DNA of 64,000 nt from Aedoeadaptatus urinae (GTDB taxonomy: Bacteria > Bacillota > Clostridia > Tissierellales > Peptoniphilaceae). A program made the translations under genes and the position numbers. Within the stretch, counting starts at the first letter, position 1. Each line of letters opens with the position of its first letter. This document shows, in pieces, positions 19,124-27,872 of the stretch. The stretch covers positions 496,001 through 560,000 of the forward strand of contig NZ_LT707417.1 in assembly GCF_900155585.1 (NCBI RefSeq), written 5' to 3'. The notes beneath the pieces are model-generated. The model was not told the origin of the DNA. It made no database searches and saw only the letters and a list, made by a program, of their open reading frames with translations.

Positions 19124-19706
19124 ATTAGAAAAGGTCGCCGTGAAAAAGGATCAGTATCCGGCGGCGGACTTGCCCGAGTTCGCCTTTTGCGGCCGCTCCA
19201 ATGTGGGCAAGAGCAGCTTTACCAATGCCATGTTGGGAAGAAAAAATCTCGCCCGCACCAGCGGCAAGCCGGGGAAGACCCGCACCATTAATTTTTACCG
19301 CATCAACGACGATCTGCGCCTCGTGGATCTGCCGGGCTACGGCTATGCCGTGGCGTCGAAGAAAGATCAGGATGCCTGGGCGAAGACCATTAACGAATAC
19401 TTGGAGAGCCGGGACAATTTGGCGGAGCTCATCCTTCTCGTGGATATGCGCCACGAACCTTCGGCCAAGGACAAGGAAATGTACGCCTGGATTTTGGACA
19501 ACGGCTTCGCCGGACTCGTCGTCGCCACCAAGGCGGACAAGCTGTCGAAGAACCAAAGGCAGAAGGCTTATTCTGTTATAAAAAAAGCCCTCCACGTCCC
19601 CTACGACGACCTCATCGTGCCCTATAGCGCCGTGACGAAAGAAAACGTGGACGAGCTGTGGGATATTATCGAGGACATGGTCGCCTATTACAAGAAAAAG
19701 GCGTAA
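19104..19706 (+). CDS. engB: Ribosome biogenesis GTPase EngB/YsxC
   Basis: Essential small GTPase needed for large ribosomal subunit maturation. The 200-residue protein shows G1 GRSNVGKSSF near residue 31, G2 with the switch GKPGKTRTINFY, G3 DLPGYG near 75, G4 ATKADKL near 144 and G5 PYSAVT near 174. The start codon is GTG inside the end of lon, so translation is probably coupled. Length is family-typical. A terminator follows directly. Confidence 0.95.
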   Translation: MKIRQCELEKVAVKKDQYPAADLPEFAFCGRSNVGKSSFTNAMLGRKNLARTSGKPGKTRTINFYRINDDLRLVDLPGYGYAVASKKDQDAWAKTINEYLESRDNLAELILLVDMRHEPSAKDKEMYAWILDNGFAGLVVATKADKLSKNQRQKAYSVIKKALHVPYDDLIVPYSAVTKENVDELWDIIEDMVAYYKKKA

Positions 19707-19709
19707 GGG

Positions 19710-19739
19710 AATCCATTGGGCGTAGGCTCAATGGATTTT
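19710..19739 (+). terminator. engB terminator
   Basis: Stem AATCCATTG...CAATGGATT with a loop of about 12 nt and a T-rich tail follows the engB stop codon. Confidence 0.75.
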
Positions 19740-19797
19740 CTGTGTATTCAGGCGTGATAGAATAAGATAAACAATAAGAAGATTAAAAGAGGTGCTT

Positions 19798-20955
19798 ATG
19801 AAACACGACGATTCGAATTTGGTTATTGCGACCGCAGATCGAGAAAAAGTCATCGTTAAGACCAGTATCGTCGGCATACTGGCCAATGTATTATTAGCGG
19901 CATTTAAAGTCGTCGTGGGTGCGGCATCCCACTCCATTGCCGTTATTTTGGATGCGGTAAATAATTTAACCGACGCCCTATCTTCCGTGGTGACCATTGT
20001 CGGGGCCAAGCTCGGTGCCAAGGCGCCGAATAAGAAACACCCCTTGGGTTACGGTCGCATTGAGTATTTAAGCGCCATGATCGTCGCGGCCTTGGTGCTC
20101 TACGCCGGGATTACCTCCTTAGTGGAGTCGGTGAAAAAAATTCTGCACCCGAGTGCATCTTCTTACAGCATCGTGTCCTTAATCATCATTGCCGTAGCCA
20201 TTGGGACAAAGCTGATTTTGGGACGTTATGTAAAGAAAAAAGGCGAGGCGGTGAACTCCGGGGCCCTGGTCGCTTCGGGAGCTGATGCCTCCTTTGACGC
20301 CATCCTTTCCGCCTCTGTCTTGCTATCGGCGCTTTTGAATCGATTTTTAGGCTTGTCCCTCGAAGCTTATGTAGGCGTATTGCTCTCCGCATTCATTATC
20401 AAGGCAGGCTTCGACATGATGTCCGATACATTGGACGATTTAATCGGCCATCGATCTGACCCTGCCATGGTGGCCCGGGTAAAAAAAGTGTTAAACGAAG
20501 CGGAAGAAGTTAACGGGGCCTACGACCTCTTCCTCTTTAATTACGGACCTGATAAATACTACGGCACGGCCCATGTGGAGTTGCCGGACACCATGACAGT
20601 AGATGAAGTGGACCTTTTGATTCGCCGTCTGCAATTTGAAATTTATAAAAAAACCGGCGTCATTATGACGGGCATCGGCGTCTATTCCTACAACACCTCC
20701 GACAAAGAAGCGGCTCGCATGCAAAATGCCATTCACCACGCGGTCATGAGCCACGACTGGGCGCTGCAGATGCACGGATTTTATGTAGACAAGGAGCGGA
20801 TGATCATTCATCTGGATGTAGTTTTGAGCTTCGATGTAGAAGCGCAGGAAGCGCTGAAAATTTTGTACGAGGAGATCAACGGCCTCTATCCCCAATACGA
20901 TTTGCAAATCGTTCCCGATGTGGACGTCAGCGACTCATATAAAATCAAGCAATAA
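19798..20955 (+). CDS. Cation diffusion facilitator family transporter
   Basis: Membrane antiporter of the CDF family, exporting divalent cations such as zinc, manganese or iron. The 385-residue protein has about six membrane helices in the first 210 residues, with the metal-site helix motif SIAVILDAVNNLTDALSS (an HxxxD-type pair here replaced by D...N..D, residues about 45-63) and a long cytoplasmic C-terminal domain (residues about 215-385). The Asn/Asp composition of the site resembles Mn/Fe-type members more than the HxxxD zinc type, but this is tentative. ATG 19798 fits AGAGGTG; GTG 19792 is too close to the ribosome site. Confidence 0.82.
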   Translation: MKHDDSNLVIATADREKVIVKTSIVGILANVLLAAFKVVVGAASHSIAVILDAVNNLTDALSSVVTIVGAKLGAKAPNKKHPLGYGRIEYLSAMIVAALVLYAGITSLVESVKKILHPSASSYSIVSLIIIAVAIGTKLILGRYVKKKGEAVNSGALVASGADASFDAILSASVLLSALLNRFLGLSLEAYVGVLLSAFIIKAGFDMMSDTLDDLIGHRSDPAMVARVKKVLNEAEEVNGAYDLFLFNYGPDKYYGTAHVELPDTMTVDEVDLLIRRLQFEIYKKTGVIMTGIGVYSYNTSDKEAARMQNAIHHAVMSHDWALQMHGFYVDKERMIIHLDVVLSFDVEAQEALKILYEEINGLYPQYDLQIVPDVDVSDSYKIKQ

Positions 20956-20959
20956 AAAA

Positions 20960-20985
20960 GGCGCGGCACAGGCCGCGTCTTTTGT
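20960..20985. terminator. Bidirectional terminator between CDF gene and rubredoxin
   Basis: A CGCGGC/GCCGCG stem lies between convergent genes, with an A-run on its left and T-runs on its right. It can end transcription from both sides. Confidence 0.7.
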
Positions 20986-20994
20986 ATTTAATTA

Positions 20995-21156
20995 TTATTC
21001 GACTTTTTCGAAGTCGTCTTTGCTTGCGCCACAGAGGGGGCATTCCCAATCAGCGGGAAGGTCTTTAAAAGCGGTGCCGGCTTTTACGCCGTTGTCCGGA
21101 TCGCCTTCAGCGGGATCGTAGATGTAACCACATAATTGGCATTCGTATTTGTCCAT
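20995..21156 (-). CDS. Rubredoxin
   Basis: A 53-residue iron protein that transfers single electrons in anaerobes, often for oxygen or superoxide detoxification. Reading the minus strand gives [18 protein letters not shown]... with both CxxCG knuckles (CQLCG near residues 6-10 and CPLCG near 39-43) that bind the single iron, and the conserved DWECP. Length is exactly typical. AAAGGAG lies 8 nt before the ATG. It stands alone on its strand, so the electron partner is elsewhere. Confidence 0.95.
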   Translation of the reverse strand: MDKYECQLCGYIYDPAEGDPDNGVKAGTAFKDLPADWECPLCGASKDDFEKVE

Positions 21157-21333
21157 GTGTTGAACTCCTTTCAATAGTTAACTTGTCAACGTGGTTATAT
21201 TATACCCGGGACGAGAGAAAAGTAACAGATTGAAATGAAAATTTCCCCTTGAAGAAAATGACTGTGATAAAATTGCGCGCCCTTGTTTTCGCGCCCGGTT
21301 CTTGGGTAATAAGAAGCTATAGGGGTGAAAGAA

Positions 21334-21729
21334 ATGAGACAAGTACGTACCTTCCAGGGGTCCGTTGCCAGTGATATGGTGTCCTTGCGCGGCTTTATCG
21401 CAGAAGCCATGGCAGAGATCGCATCGTACATTCCCGACAGGGATTTACAATATGATATTCGCCTGATCATCGACGAGCTCATGGTCAACGGCGCCGATCA
21501 CGGAAACGCGTGGAATCGAAACAAGCGGGTCCACTTGCGCATCGACATGGAGCCTACTTTTATGCGCATCGCCGTGAGAGACGAAGGCGACGGCTTTTAC
21601 TATTCGTCGAAGGATTTTTCATGCACCTCCGACAGCTGCTGCGGGCGGGGGCTGTTTATCGTGGAATCTATTTGCCGCTCCGTGGAGTACAAGGGCAATG
21701 TGATTCGCTGTTTAATGGATTTGGTATAA
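21334..21729 (+). CDS. RsbW/SpoIIAB-like GHKL ATP-binding protein
   Basis: A 131-residue protein with the histidine-kinase-like ATPase fold seen in anti-sigma factors. The N box is DELMVNGADHGN (near residue 50), the G1 box RDEGDGF (near 84) and the G2 box GRGLFIVES (near 107). Such proteins act as serine kinases of an antagonist and bind a sigma factor. Here no sigma factor or STAS antagonist gene is adjacent, so the partner is unknown. ATG 21334 follows AGGGGTGA; GTG 21325 lies inside that site. It has several cysteines in the ATP-lid region (CTSDSCCGRG), which is unusual. Confidence 0.72.
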   Translation: MRQVRTFQGSVASDMVSLRGFIAEAMAEIASYIPDRDLQYDIRLIIDELMVNGADHGNAWNRNKRVHLRIDMEPTFMRIAVRDEGDGFYYSSKDFSCTSDSCCGRGLFIVESICRSVEYKGNVIRCLMDLV

Positions 21730-21840
21730 ATCGCGGCAATAGCCTTTCTTGAAAGGGAGAAATGCTGTATAATAGATTAGTTGAAGGATTGGGCAAACCG
21801 ATCCTATTTTTATGGCGGCTTTTGCCGAGAAAGGAAGTTT

Positions 21841-23661
21841 ATGGAACAAAGAGATATTCGAAATATAGCCATTATTGCCCACGTCGACCACGGGAAGACC
21901 ACCTTGGTCGATGTCCTGCTCAGGCAATCCGGCGTGTTCCGTGACAATCAAGTGGTAGCGGATCGGATCATGGACTCCGGCGACATCGAAAAAGAACGGG
22001 GCATTACCATTCTGTCGAAAAATACCGCGATTCAATACGGGGATACGAAGATCAATATTATCGACACGCCGGGTCACGCCGATTTCGGCGGCGAAGTGGA
22101 ACGGGTGCTTAAAATGGTCTCCGGCGTCGTCCTCTTGGTGGACGCCTTCGAAGGCCCCATGCCTCAAACGAAATTCGTCTTAAAGAAAGCCTTCGAGCTG
22201 GGCCTGGAGGTCATCGTCTGCATTAACAAGGTGGACCGTCCCGGCGCACGCCCGGACGAAGTGGAAAACGAAGTGTTGGATCTGTTTATCGAGCTGGGCG
22301 CCGACGAAGACGTGCTGGATTCCCCCTTTATTTTCGCCTCGGCGAAGGAAGGCTGGGCATCGGAGTCTGCCGATGTGAAGGGCGACAGCATGAAGCCTCT
22401 CTTCGAAGCGATTTTAAAACACATCGACCCGCCGACGGGCGATGCGAATAAGCCCGCTCAGCTTTTGATCTCCACCATCGACTACAACGAATACGTGGGC
22501 CGTATCGGCATCGGCCGCATCGAAAACGGCACCATTAAAAAGGGCGACAGCATGGTGCTGTTAAACGCCAACGATCCCGACAAGCGGGAGTCGGTGAAGA
22601 TCAACAAAATGTTTGAATTCGAAGGTCTGGATCGGGAGGAAAAAGATATTTCCTACGCCGGCAATATCGTCGCCGTCACCGGCATCGAGGACATTAACAT
22701 CGGCGACACCATCGCCGATCCCGACGAGGGCGAGGCCTTGGAATTTGTAAAAATCTCCGAGCCCACCTTGGCCATGACATTCTCCGTCAACGACTCGCCC
22801 TTTGCGGGCAGAGAAGGGGACTACGTCACCTCCCGTCAACTCAGGACCCGCCTGTATCGGGAGCTTGAAACCGACGTGAGCTTAAAGGTGGAAGACACGG
22901 ACAGCACCGACGCCTTTAAGGTCAGCGGTCGCGGCGAGCTGCACCTTTCCGTCTTAATCGAAAATCTGCGCCGGGAAGGCTACGAATTCCAAGTCTCCAA
23001 GCCGGAGGTTCTCTACAAAATCGTCGACGGCAAGCGCCTCGAGCCCATGGAAAAAGTCACCATCGACGTGAATCAGGAATTTATCGGCTCCATTATCGAA
23101 AAGCTGGGCCGCCGCAAGGGCGAGCTCTTAACCATGCAAGAGCCGGACGGCGGCTACTCCCGCCTGGTCTTTCGCATTCCCGCTCGGGGCCTCATCGGCT
23201 ACCGTCAGGAATTTATTACGGATACCAAGGGCAACGGCATTATGAACTCCCAATTCGAAAACTACGCCCCCTATAAGGGCGACATTCCCCGCCGCAAAAC
23301 CGGCTCCATCATCTCCTTCGACACGGGCACCGCATCGGCTTACGGCCTGCACAACGCCCAAGACCGTGGGGATCTCTTCGTGGAACCGGGGGAAGAGGTC
23401 TACGCCGGCATGGTGGTGGGCTCCTCTCCCAAGGGCTTGGATCTGGAGGTCAGCGTTACCAAGACGAAGAAGCAAACCAATGTCCGCGCCTCCGGCAGCG
23501 ACGACGCTTTGCGCCTGTCGCCTATTCGAGATTTAAGCTTGGAGGAAGCCATCGAGTTTATCGAAGAGGACGAGCTTATCGAAATTACGCCGAAGTCCTT
23601 CAGAATCAGAAAGACTATTTTAGATTCCAACAAGCGCTACAAAGCCAACAAGAACAAGTAA
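21841..23661 (+). CDS. typA: Translational GTPase BipA/TypA
   Basis: Ribosome-binding GTPase linked to 50S assembly and stress adaptation. From ATG 21841 the protein has 606 residues and begins with the G1 motif AHVDHGKTTL, followed by RGITI (G2), DTPGHADFGGEVERV (G3) and NKVDRPGARP (G4), then EF-G-like domains and the BipA-specific C-terminus ending in NKRYKANKNK. An AAGGAAG site precedes this ATG; the open frame extends 60 nt upstream without one. Likely co-transcribed with ybaK, 12 nt downstream. Confidence 0.95.
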   Translation: MEQRDIRNIAIIAHVDHGKTTLVDVLLRQSGVFRDNQVVADRIMDSGDIEKERGITILSKNTAIQYGDTKINIIDTPGHADFGGEVERVLKMVSGVVLLVDAFEGPMPQTKFVLKKAFELGLEVIVCINKVDRPGARPDEVENEVLDLFIELGADEDVLDSPFIFASAKEGWASESADVKGDSMKPLFEAILKHIDPPTGDANKPAQLLISTIDYNEYVGRIGIGRIENGTIKKGDSMVLLNANDPDKRESVKINKMFEFEGLDREEKDISYAGNIVAVTGIEDINIGDTIADPDEGEALEFVKISEPTLAMTFSVNDSPFAGREGDYVTSRQLRTRLYRELETDVSLKVEDTDSTDAFKVSGRGELHLSVLIENLRREGYEFQVSKPEVLYKIVDGKRLEPMEKVTIDVNQEFIGSIIEKLGRRKGELLTMQEPDGGYSRLVFRIPARGLIGYRQEFITDTKGNGIMNSQFENYAPYKGDIPRRKTGSIISFDTGTASAYGLHNAQDRGDLFVEPGEEVYAGMVVGSSPKGLDLEVSVTKTKKQTNVRASGSDDALRLSPIRDLSLEEAIEFIEEDELIEITPKSFRIRKTILDSNKRYKANKNK

Positions 23662-23673
23662 TAGGAGGATGCC

Positions 23674-24138
23674 ATGTCCAGGGAAAAAGCCTACGCCTAT
23701 TTAGAAAAAAAGGGCCTGACGGATCACTTTATCGAAACGGAAGAATCCACGGCCACGGTGCCTATGGCCGCCGCCGTCTTAGGCGTGACGGAGGGGGAGA
23801 TCGCCAAGTCCCTTACCTTCCGCAATGCCGAGAAGGAACCGATTCTAATCGTCATGGCCGGGGACAAGCGGGTGGACAATAAAAAGTTCAAGGCTGCCTT
23901 CCACATCAAGGCCAAAATGCTTTCCGCCGAGGAGGTCGCCGATGAGATCGGCCACGAAGTCGGCGGCGTCACCCCCTTCGGCGTGAACGAGGGCGTGAAG
24001 GTATACTTGGACGAAAGCTTAAAGGTCTACGACGTGGTCTATCCCGCCTGCGGCTCCGCTTACGCCGTATCGAAATTCGCCGTAGACGAATTAATCGACG
24101 CCGTGGACGGCGAAGGCTTCGTCGACGTATCGAAATAG
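23674..24138 (+). CDS. ybaK: YbaK/EbsC-family aminoacyl-tRNA deacylase
   Basis: Editing enzyme that hydrolyses mischarged tRNA, typically Cys-tRNA(Pro). The 154-residue single-domain protein has the family features TVPMAAAVLGV (near residue 28), KSLTFRN (near 45), the catalytic-pocket lysine in AGDKRVDNKKF (near 64) and GGVTPFGV (near 101). Ribosome site AGGAGG precedes the ATG. It could alternatively be a ProX-like Ala-tRNA(Pro) deacylase; reading the sequence cannot separate the two. Confidence 0.85.
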   Translation: MSREKAYAYLEKKGLTDHFIETEESTATVPMAAAVLGVTEGEIAKSLTFRNAEKEPILIVMAGDKRVDNKKFKAAFHIKAKMLSAEEVADEIGHEVGGVTPFGVNEGVKVYLDESLKVYDVVYPACGSAYAVSKFAVDELIDAVDGEGFVDVSK

Positions 24139-24208
24139 CCGAGGCTTTCCCGCCTCTTTGCCATGCCTTGGATATTATCTGATATACTGGTAAAAAAGGA
24201 GGGAGTCT

Positions 24209-24490
24209 ATGGAAATGACAAGTATGGTTCAGGACGCCGTGGATCGAAAAAAGGAAAAGAAGCGCAGGAAGCGTCGCCGTCGCCGGGTGCGCCGCTTGAT
24301 TTTTCTCGTCATCCTCTTGGCCGTGCTCGCCAAGCTGGGCTTTCTCGACGGCTTCATCAGCGACCCCCAAGGGCAGGGGCAGGAGCTGGTGCGCCGCCTG
24401 TCGCTTTTCGGCACAACCGTCGTGGAGCATCTCCCGGACATTCGCCTGTGGATTGCAGATAAATTAAATGACATCGCGCAGTTTATGTAA
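24209..24490 (+). CDS. Small very basic membrane protein
   Basis: A 93-residue protein of unknown function. Residues about 13-29 are almost all Lys/Arg (KKEKKRRKRRRRRVRR), followed by one hydrophobic membrane segment (LIFLVILLAVLAKLGFL), and then an amphipathic C-terminal region. The basic cluster ahead of the helix predicts a cytoplasmic N-terminus. AAGGAGGGAGT precedes the ATG, so it is probably expressed. The arginine-rich end could bind nucleic acid or acidic phospholipids, which is speculation. Confidence 0.65.
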   Translation: MEMTSMVQDAVDRKKEKKRRKRRRRRVRRLIFLVILLAVLAKLGFLDGFISDPQGQGQELVRRLSLFGTTVVEHLPDIRLWIADKLNDIAQFM

Positions 24491-24574
24491 GGCTTCGGCT
24501 TCGGCCGGAGCTTTTTCCATGCCCATTGTTTGCTTTTGAGAAGAGGCTGTGGGAAAATAATTTTAGGAGGCGCT

Positions 24575-25147
24575 ATGTTTGGATTAAAGAAAAAACCGAA
24601 GACCTTATACGAAAAGATCGCCGCCGATCCCCGGGCGGACATCGGCGACGACGGCAGCTACGAATGGGCCGTGCTCAACAAGGAAATCACGCCGACGCCT
24701 GTGAACACCGAGGCACTGGACGTGGGCATTATGGAATACTTCGGCAGAGAAGCCTTTGCCCTGGAGCACATCGACCGCTTTTTTGAAACCCACCGGGCAC
24801 TGGAAGCCGTGGGTCATTTCGAGCAGTGGCTCTTCGCCTTGGATCAAATGGACCGGCCCTTTTTAGGCCTCGCCATTTTGCTTATGCGGGACAGCGAGGT
24901 GATCGAGGCTAAAAAATTCGGCATCTACTTGACCCGCTACACCGATCTGTCCCACAAGACCCAGGCGCGAGTCATCGTGGAAAATTTAGGACGCCACGAC
25001 GCGTTCAGCTACTACGCCCTGGACGCCCTCTTAAAGAGCGAGGGAGGCAGCTACGCCTTTTACGAGCTGGGCTCCACCCTACAGGGGCGGGGTCACGATA
25101 TTTACGATCACATGGCCAGAGGGCTATTGGAGAAAGGGAAGAAATGA
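24575..25147 (+). CDS. Hypothetical protein, 190 aa
   Basis: Not recognised. A soluble, acidic, mostly helical protein beginning MFGLKKKPKTLYEKIAADP, without membrane segments or obvious catalytic motifs. Helix-rich repeats with FGREAFALEHIDRFFETH and ENLGRHDAFSYYALDALL could form a HEAT- or ARM-like fold. ATG 24575 follows TTAGGAGG. It overlaps the next gene by ATGA, so it is the first gene of a coupled trio with the S1-domain protein and rlmD, which suggests a role connected with RNA or translation. Confidence 0.65.
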   Translation: MFGLKKKPKTLYEKIAADPRADIGDDGSYEWAVLNKEITPTPVNTEALDVGIMEYFGREAFALEHIDRFFETHRALEAVGHFEQWLFALDQMDRPFLGLAILLMRDSEVIEAKKFGIYLTRYTDLSHKTQARVIVENLGRHDAFSYYALDALLKSEGGSYAFYELGSTLQGRGHDIYDHMARGLLEKGKK

Positions 25148-25950
25148 AATTAGGAAAAGTACAAGAGTTAAAACTGGTTGAAAAGGGCAAATACCTTTGG
25201 GCCACCGACGGCGAAAAGGAAGTGCCCATTCACGGCGAATTGCGGGGCAAAGACGGCGAGGTGCGGGATGTGTTTCTGTACCGGGAAAACAACGGACAGA
25301 TCGTCGGCATGTTGGAGGCGCCCTTCATTCAAGTGGGGGAAGTGGCCAAGCTGAAGGTGGTGGCCAAGTCGAAAATCGGCTACTTCGTCGGCATTAACGC
25401 GCCGAAAGATATTTTGCTCCCCTTCTCCGAAGCCACGGAGCGCATCGCCGAAGGGGAAAGCTATCTCTTTACCATGTACGTGGACAAGTCCGAACGCCTG
25501 GCCGTGTCCATGGAAATTAAAGAGGCGTTGAAATCAAACAGCCCCTACAAGAAAGGGGATCGGGTCAGGGGTACGGTGTACCACGTAGGCAAGAGCGGCA
25601 TCCTCGTCGCCGTGGACGACATCTACGACGGCCGTATTCCCAAGCAAGAGATGAAGGGCATCTACCGCGCCGGAGACACGGTGGAGGTGCGGGTGGCCAA
25701 TGTGCTTGACGACGGCAAACTCACCCTCTCTCTGCGTGACTTCGCCCACGTGCAAATGCTTCAAGACTCCGACGTGCTTCTGGGCCTCATGGATGAAATG
25801 GGAGGCAAACTTCCCGTCGGTGACAAATCCGATCCCGAGGAGATCAAGCGGCTCACGGGCATGACGAAAAAAGCCTTTAAGCGGGCCGTAGGCAAGCTCT
25901 ACAAAGAAGGGAAAGCCGTTCCCGGGCCCACGGAAACGAGACGGAAGTAA
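25144..25950 (+). CDS. CvfB/YitL-like S1 RNA-binding protein
   Basis: A 268-residue RNA-binding protein related to CvfB (YitL), a factor affecting virulence gene expression in staphylococci. It has tandem S1-type beta-barrel segments (clearest at residues about 138-205: KGDRVRGTVYHVG... KLTLSLRD) and a C-terminal winged-helix-like region (EEIKRLTGMTKKAFKRAVGKLYKEG) seen in this family. The start ATG overlaps the previous stop by 4 nt, and rlmD starts in its TAATG, so all three are translationally coupled. Confidence 0.82.
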   Translation: MKLGKVQELKLVEKGKYLWATDGEKEVPIHGELRGKDGEVRDVFLYRENNGQIVGMLEAPFIQVGEVAKLKVVAKSKIGYFVGINAPKDILLPFSEATERIAEGESYLFTMYVDKSERLAVSMEIKEALKSNSPYKKGDRVRGTVYHVGKSGILVAVDDIYDGRIPKQEMKGIYRAGDTVEVRVANVLDDGKLTLSLRDFAHVQMLQDSDVLLGLMDEMGGKLPVGDKSDPEEIKRLTGMTKKAFKRAVGKLYKEGKAVPGPTETRRK

Positions 25951-27224
25951 TGGAAGTCTTCGACAAGGTGCGTCTCGCCGTCACGGACTACGACTATCGG
26001 GGTCGTGGCATGGGCAAGGCCGACGGCGCCGTGGTCTTTTTAGACGGCGGGGAAATCGGCGATGTGGTGGATGTGACCATCGTGAAAAAGAAGAAGCGCT
26101 TTTTCGAAGGAGAAATTACATCCTACGAGAAAAAATCGCCCTACCGTGTAAAAAATCCCTGCCCCTATACGAACTGCAACGGCTGCGCCTTTTTGTCCTT
26201 GGATCGCAAAGAGGAGCTGAGCTGGAAACGGCGGCGGGTGGCCGATGCTGCGGCCCGTATCGGCGACGTGGACGTCACCGTGGATCCCGTCACCCTGCGA
26301 GGCGAGAGCACGGGCTACCGCAACCACATGCAATTTCACGTGAGAGACAGAAAGCTCACCCTCTACGGCAAGGGCGGCGAAGCTATTACCGTGAAGCGCT
26401 GTTTAATGCAGACGGATCGGGCCAATGAAATCCTCGCGGCCATGCAGGGGGAAAAGTGGCTGGACGACGTGGCCCTCGTGGGCATACGGACCACCCGCCG
26501 GGGCGAGAGCATGGTCATCTTGTCCGGGCCCAAGGATATGAGCGACAGCCTTCTTCACGGCGCCGTGGCCTTTGCCGTGGAAGCTGGGGTGGACAGTTTG
26601 TACTACACGAAAAATACCAATCCCCGCTTCCACTACGGCAGGAAAATGGAACACCTCTACGGAAAGAAAGAGATCATCGAGACCCTGGCCGGCTACGACT
26701 ACGGCATCTTCGGCGCCAATTTCTTTCAGGTGAACCCCATGGGCGCCGAGGCCATTATCGAAAAAGTGGTGGGCGCCGCAGCGCCGGGGAAAAACGTGGT
26801 GGAACTTTACGCCGGCATCGGCACCATCACCCTGCCCTTAAGCGAACAAGCCACGGCCGTCGTGGCCAACGAGTACGCCCAAGCCTCCGTAGACTACGCA
26901 CGAAAGACGGCGGAGGATAACGGCGTGACGAACGTGCGCTACATCGCCGGGACGGCGGAGAAGATCATGCCCCGCATCGCTGAAGAGGAGAAGGTGGACG
27001 TCCTCGTCGTGGATCCGCCGCGGGCCGGGCTCGATCCCGCCGTCATCGAAAGCGCCATGGAGGCGTCGCCTGAGACCATGATCTACGTCAGCTGCAATCC
27101 ATCCACCTTGGCGCGAGACCTGGCCCTGTTAAAAGAACAATTTCATATCCAATCCCTCACCCCCATCGACATGTTCCCCCATACGGCTGCGGTGGAGTGT
27201 GTGGCGGTGTTGAGGAGAAAATAA
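25950..27224 (+). CDS. rlmD: 23S rRNA (uracil-5-)-methyltransferase, RlmD/RumA type
   Basis: SAM-dependent enzyme adding a 5-methyl group to a 23S rRNA uridine. The 424-residue protein has an N-terminal TRAM-like domain (GRGMGKADGAVVFLDGG), an iron-sulfur cysteine cluster (CPYTNCNGC, near residues 71-79), the SAM motif VELYAGIGTITLPL near 284, DPPRAGLD near 353 and the catalytic Cys in YVSCNPSTLARD near 374. Its last codons form one arm of a direct repeat bounding the downstream AT-rich island, so it is the integration target. The reading frame remains complete, ending AAVECVAVLRRK. Confidence 0.92.
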   Translation: MEVFDKVRLAVTDYDYRGRGMGKADGAVVFLDGGEIGDVVDVTIVKKKKRFFEGEITSYEKKSPYRVKNPCPYTNCNGCAFLSLDRKEELSWKRRRVADAAARIGDVDVTVDPVTLRGESTGYRNHMQFHVRDRKLTLYGKGGEAITVKRCLMQTDRANEILAAMQGEKWLDDVALVGIRTTRRGESMVILSGPKDMSDSLLHGAVAFAVEAGVDSLYYTKNTNPRFHYGRKMEHLYGKKEIIETLAGYDYGIFGANFFQVNPMGAEAIIEKVVGAAAPGKNVVELYAGIGTITLPLSEQATAVVANEYAQASVDYARKTAEDNGVTNVRYIAGTAEKIMPRIAEEEKVDVLVVDPPRAGLDPAVIESAMEASPETMIYVSCNPSTLARDLALLKEQFHIQSLTPIDMFPHTAAVECVAVLRRK

Positions 27225-27226
27225 AG
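27195..27226 (+). repeat. attL-like direct repeat in rlmD 3' end
   Basis: The 32-bp sequence starting GAGTGTGTGGCGGTG and ending at AATAAAG contains the last codons and stop of rlmD. It matches 37146-37177 at 30 of 32 positions. Confidence 0.75.
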
Positions 27227-27304
27227 GTTACTCGAATGTGTGAACTATTTTGTGACAGTTAAAAAGCGAAACGAAGCCATAGTAGGGAGACGAATAATGA
27301 AAAA

Positions 27305-27865
27305 ATGTTTTACACTACTAATAATTCGAATATAGCAAGAAATCTAAGAGAGTGGGCTTTATGCATAGTAGCAGCGTTCTTGTTGGCCCTATTCATAAGA
27401 ACCTTTATTTTTCAGGCTGTTCGTGTTGACGGAAGTTCTATACATCCTACCTTTGAAGATCGAGACTTATTAATTGTCAAAAAATACGAAAATATCATCA
27501 ACCCTAATAAACACACGAGGGGAGACATTATTATTTTCTCTCCTCCAACTAAATATAGTAAAAAATTATACATTAAAAGAGTAATAGGCTTACCGGGTGA
27601 TAAGATAAGCATAGAAGAAGGCAAGATATATATTAACGACACACCTCTAAATGAAGCATACATCGAAGATGGTTTGTACACGGAGGCAATTCATTTGGCC
27701 GGGCCTCATACTATTTCGGATGATGAACTGTTTGTCGTTGGCGATAATAGGGAGCCCGGAGGAAGCATTGATAGTAGGACTTTTGGCGACGTTCCTTTTA
27801 AGAATGTCGTAGGTAAAGTGAGTTATCGAGTTTTCCCATTAACAAAAACAAGACATTTTAATTAA
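27305..27865 (+). CDS. lepB: Signal peptidase I
   Basis: Membrane serine protease that removes signal peptides from exported proteins. The 186-residue protein has one N-terminal membrane segment (residues about 16-36), box B with catalytic Ser in VDGSSIHPTF (the usual Met after Ser-Ser/Ser-Met is Ile), box D with catalytic Lys in YIKRVIGLPGD, and a box E that reads GDNREPGGSIDSRTFG, slightly longer than the common GDNR...SxDSR. AT-rich and within the island, upstream of the transporter genes. It may process island-encoded or host lipid-free exports. No nearby island gene with a secretion signal was seen, so its client is unknown. Confidence 0.85.
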   Translation: MFYTTNNSNIARNLREWALCIVAAFLLALFIRTFIFQAVRVDGSSIHPTFEDRDLLIVKKYENIINPNKHTRGDIIIFSPPTKYSKKLYIKRVIGLPGDKISIEEGKIYINDTPLNEAYIEDGLYTEAIHLAGPHTISDDELFVVGDNREPGGSIDSRTFGDVPFKNVVGKVSYRVFPLTKTRHFN

Positions 27866-27872
27866 ATACTAT

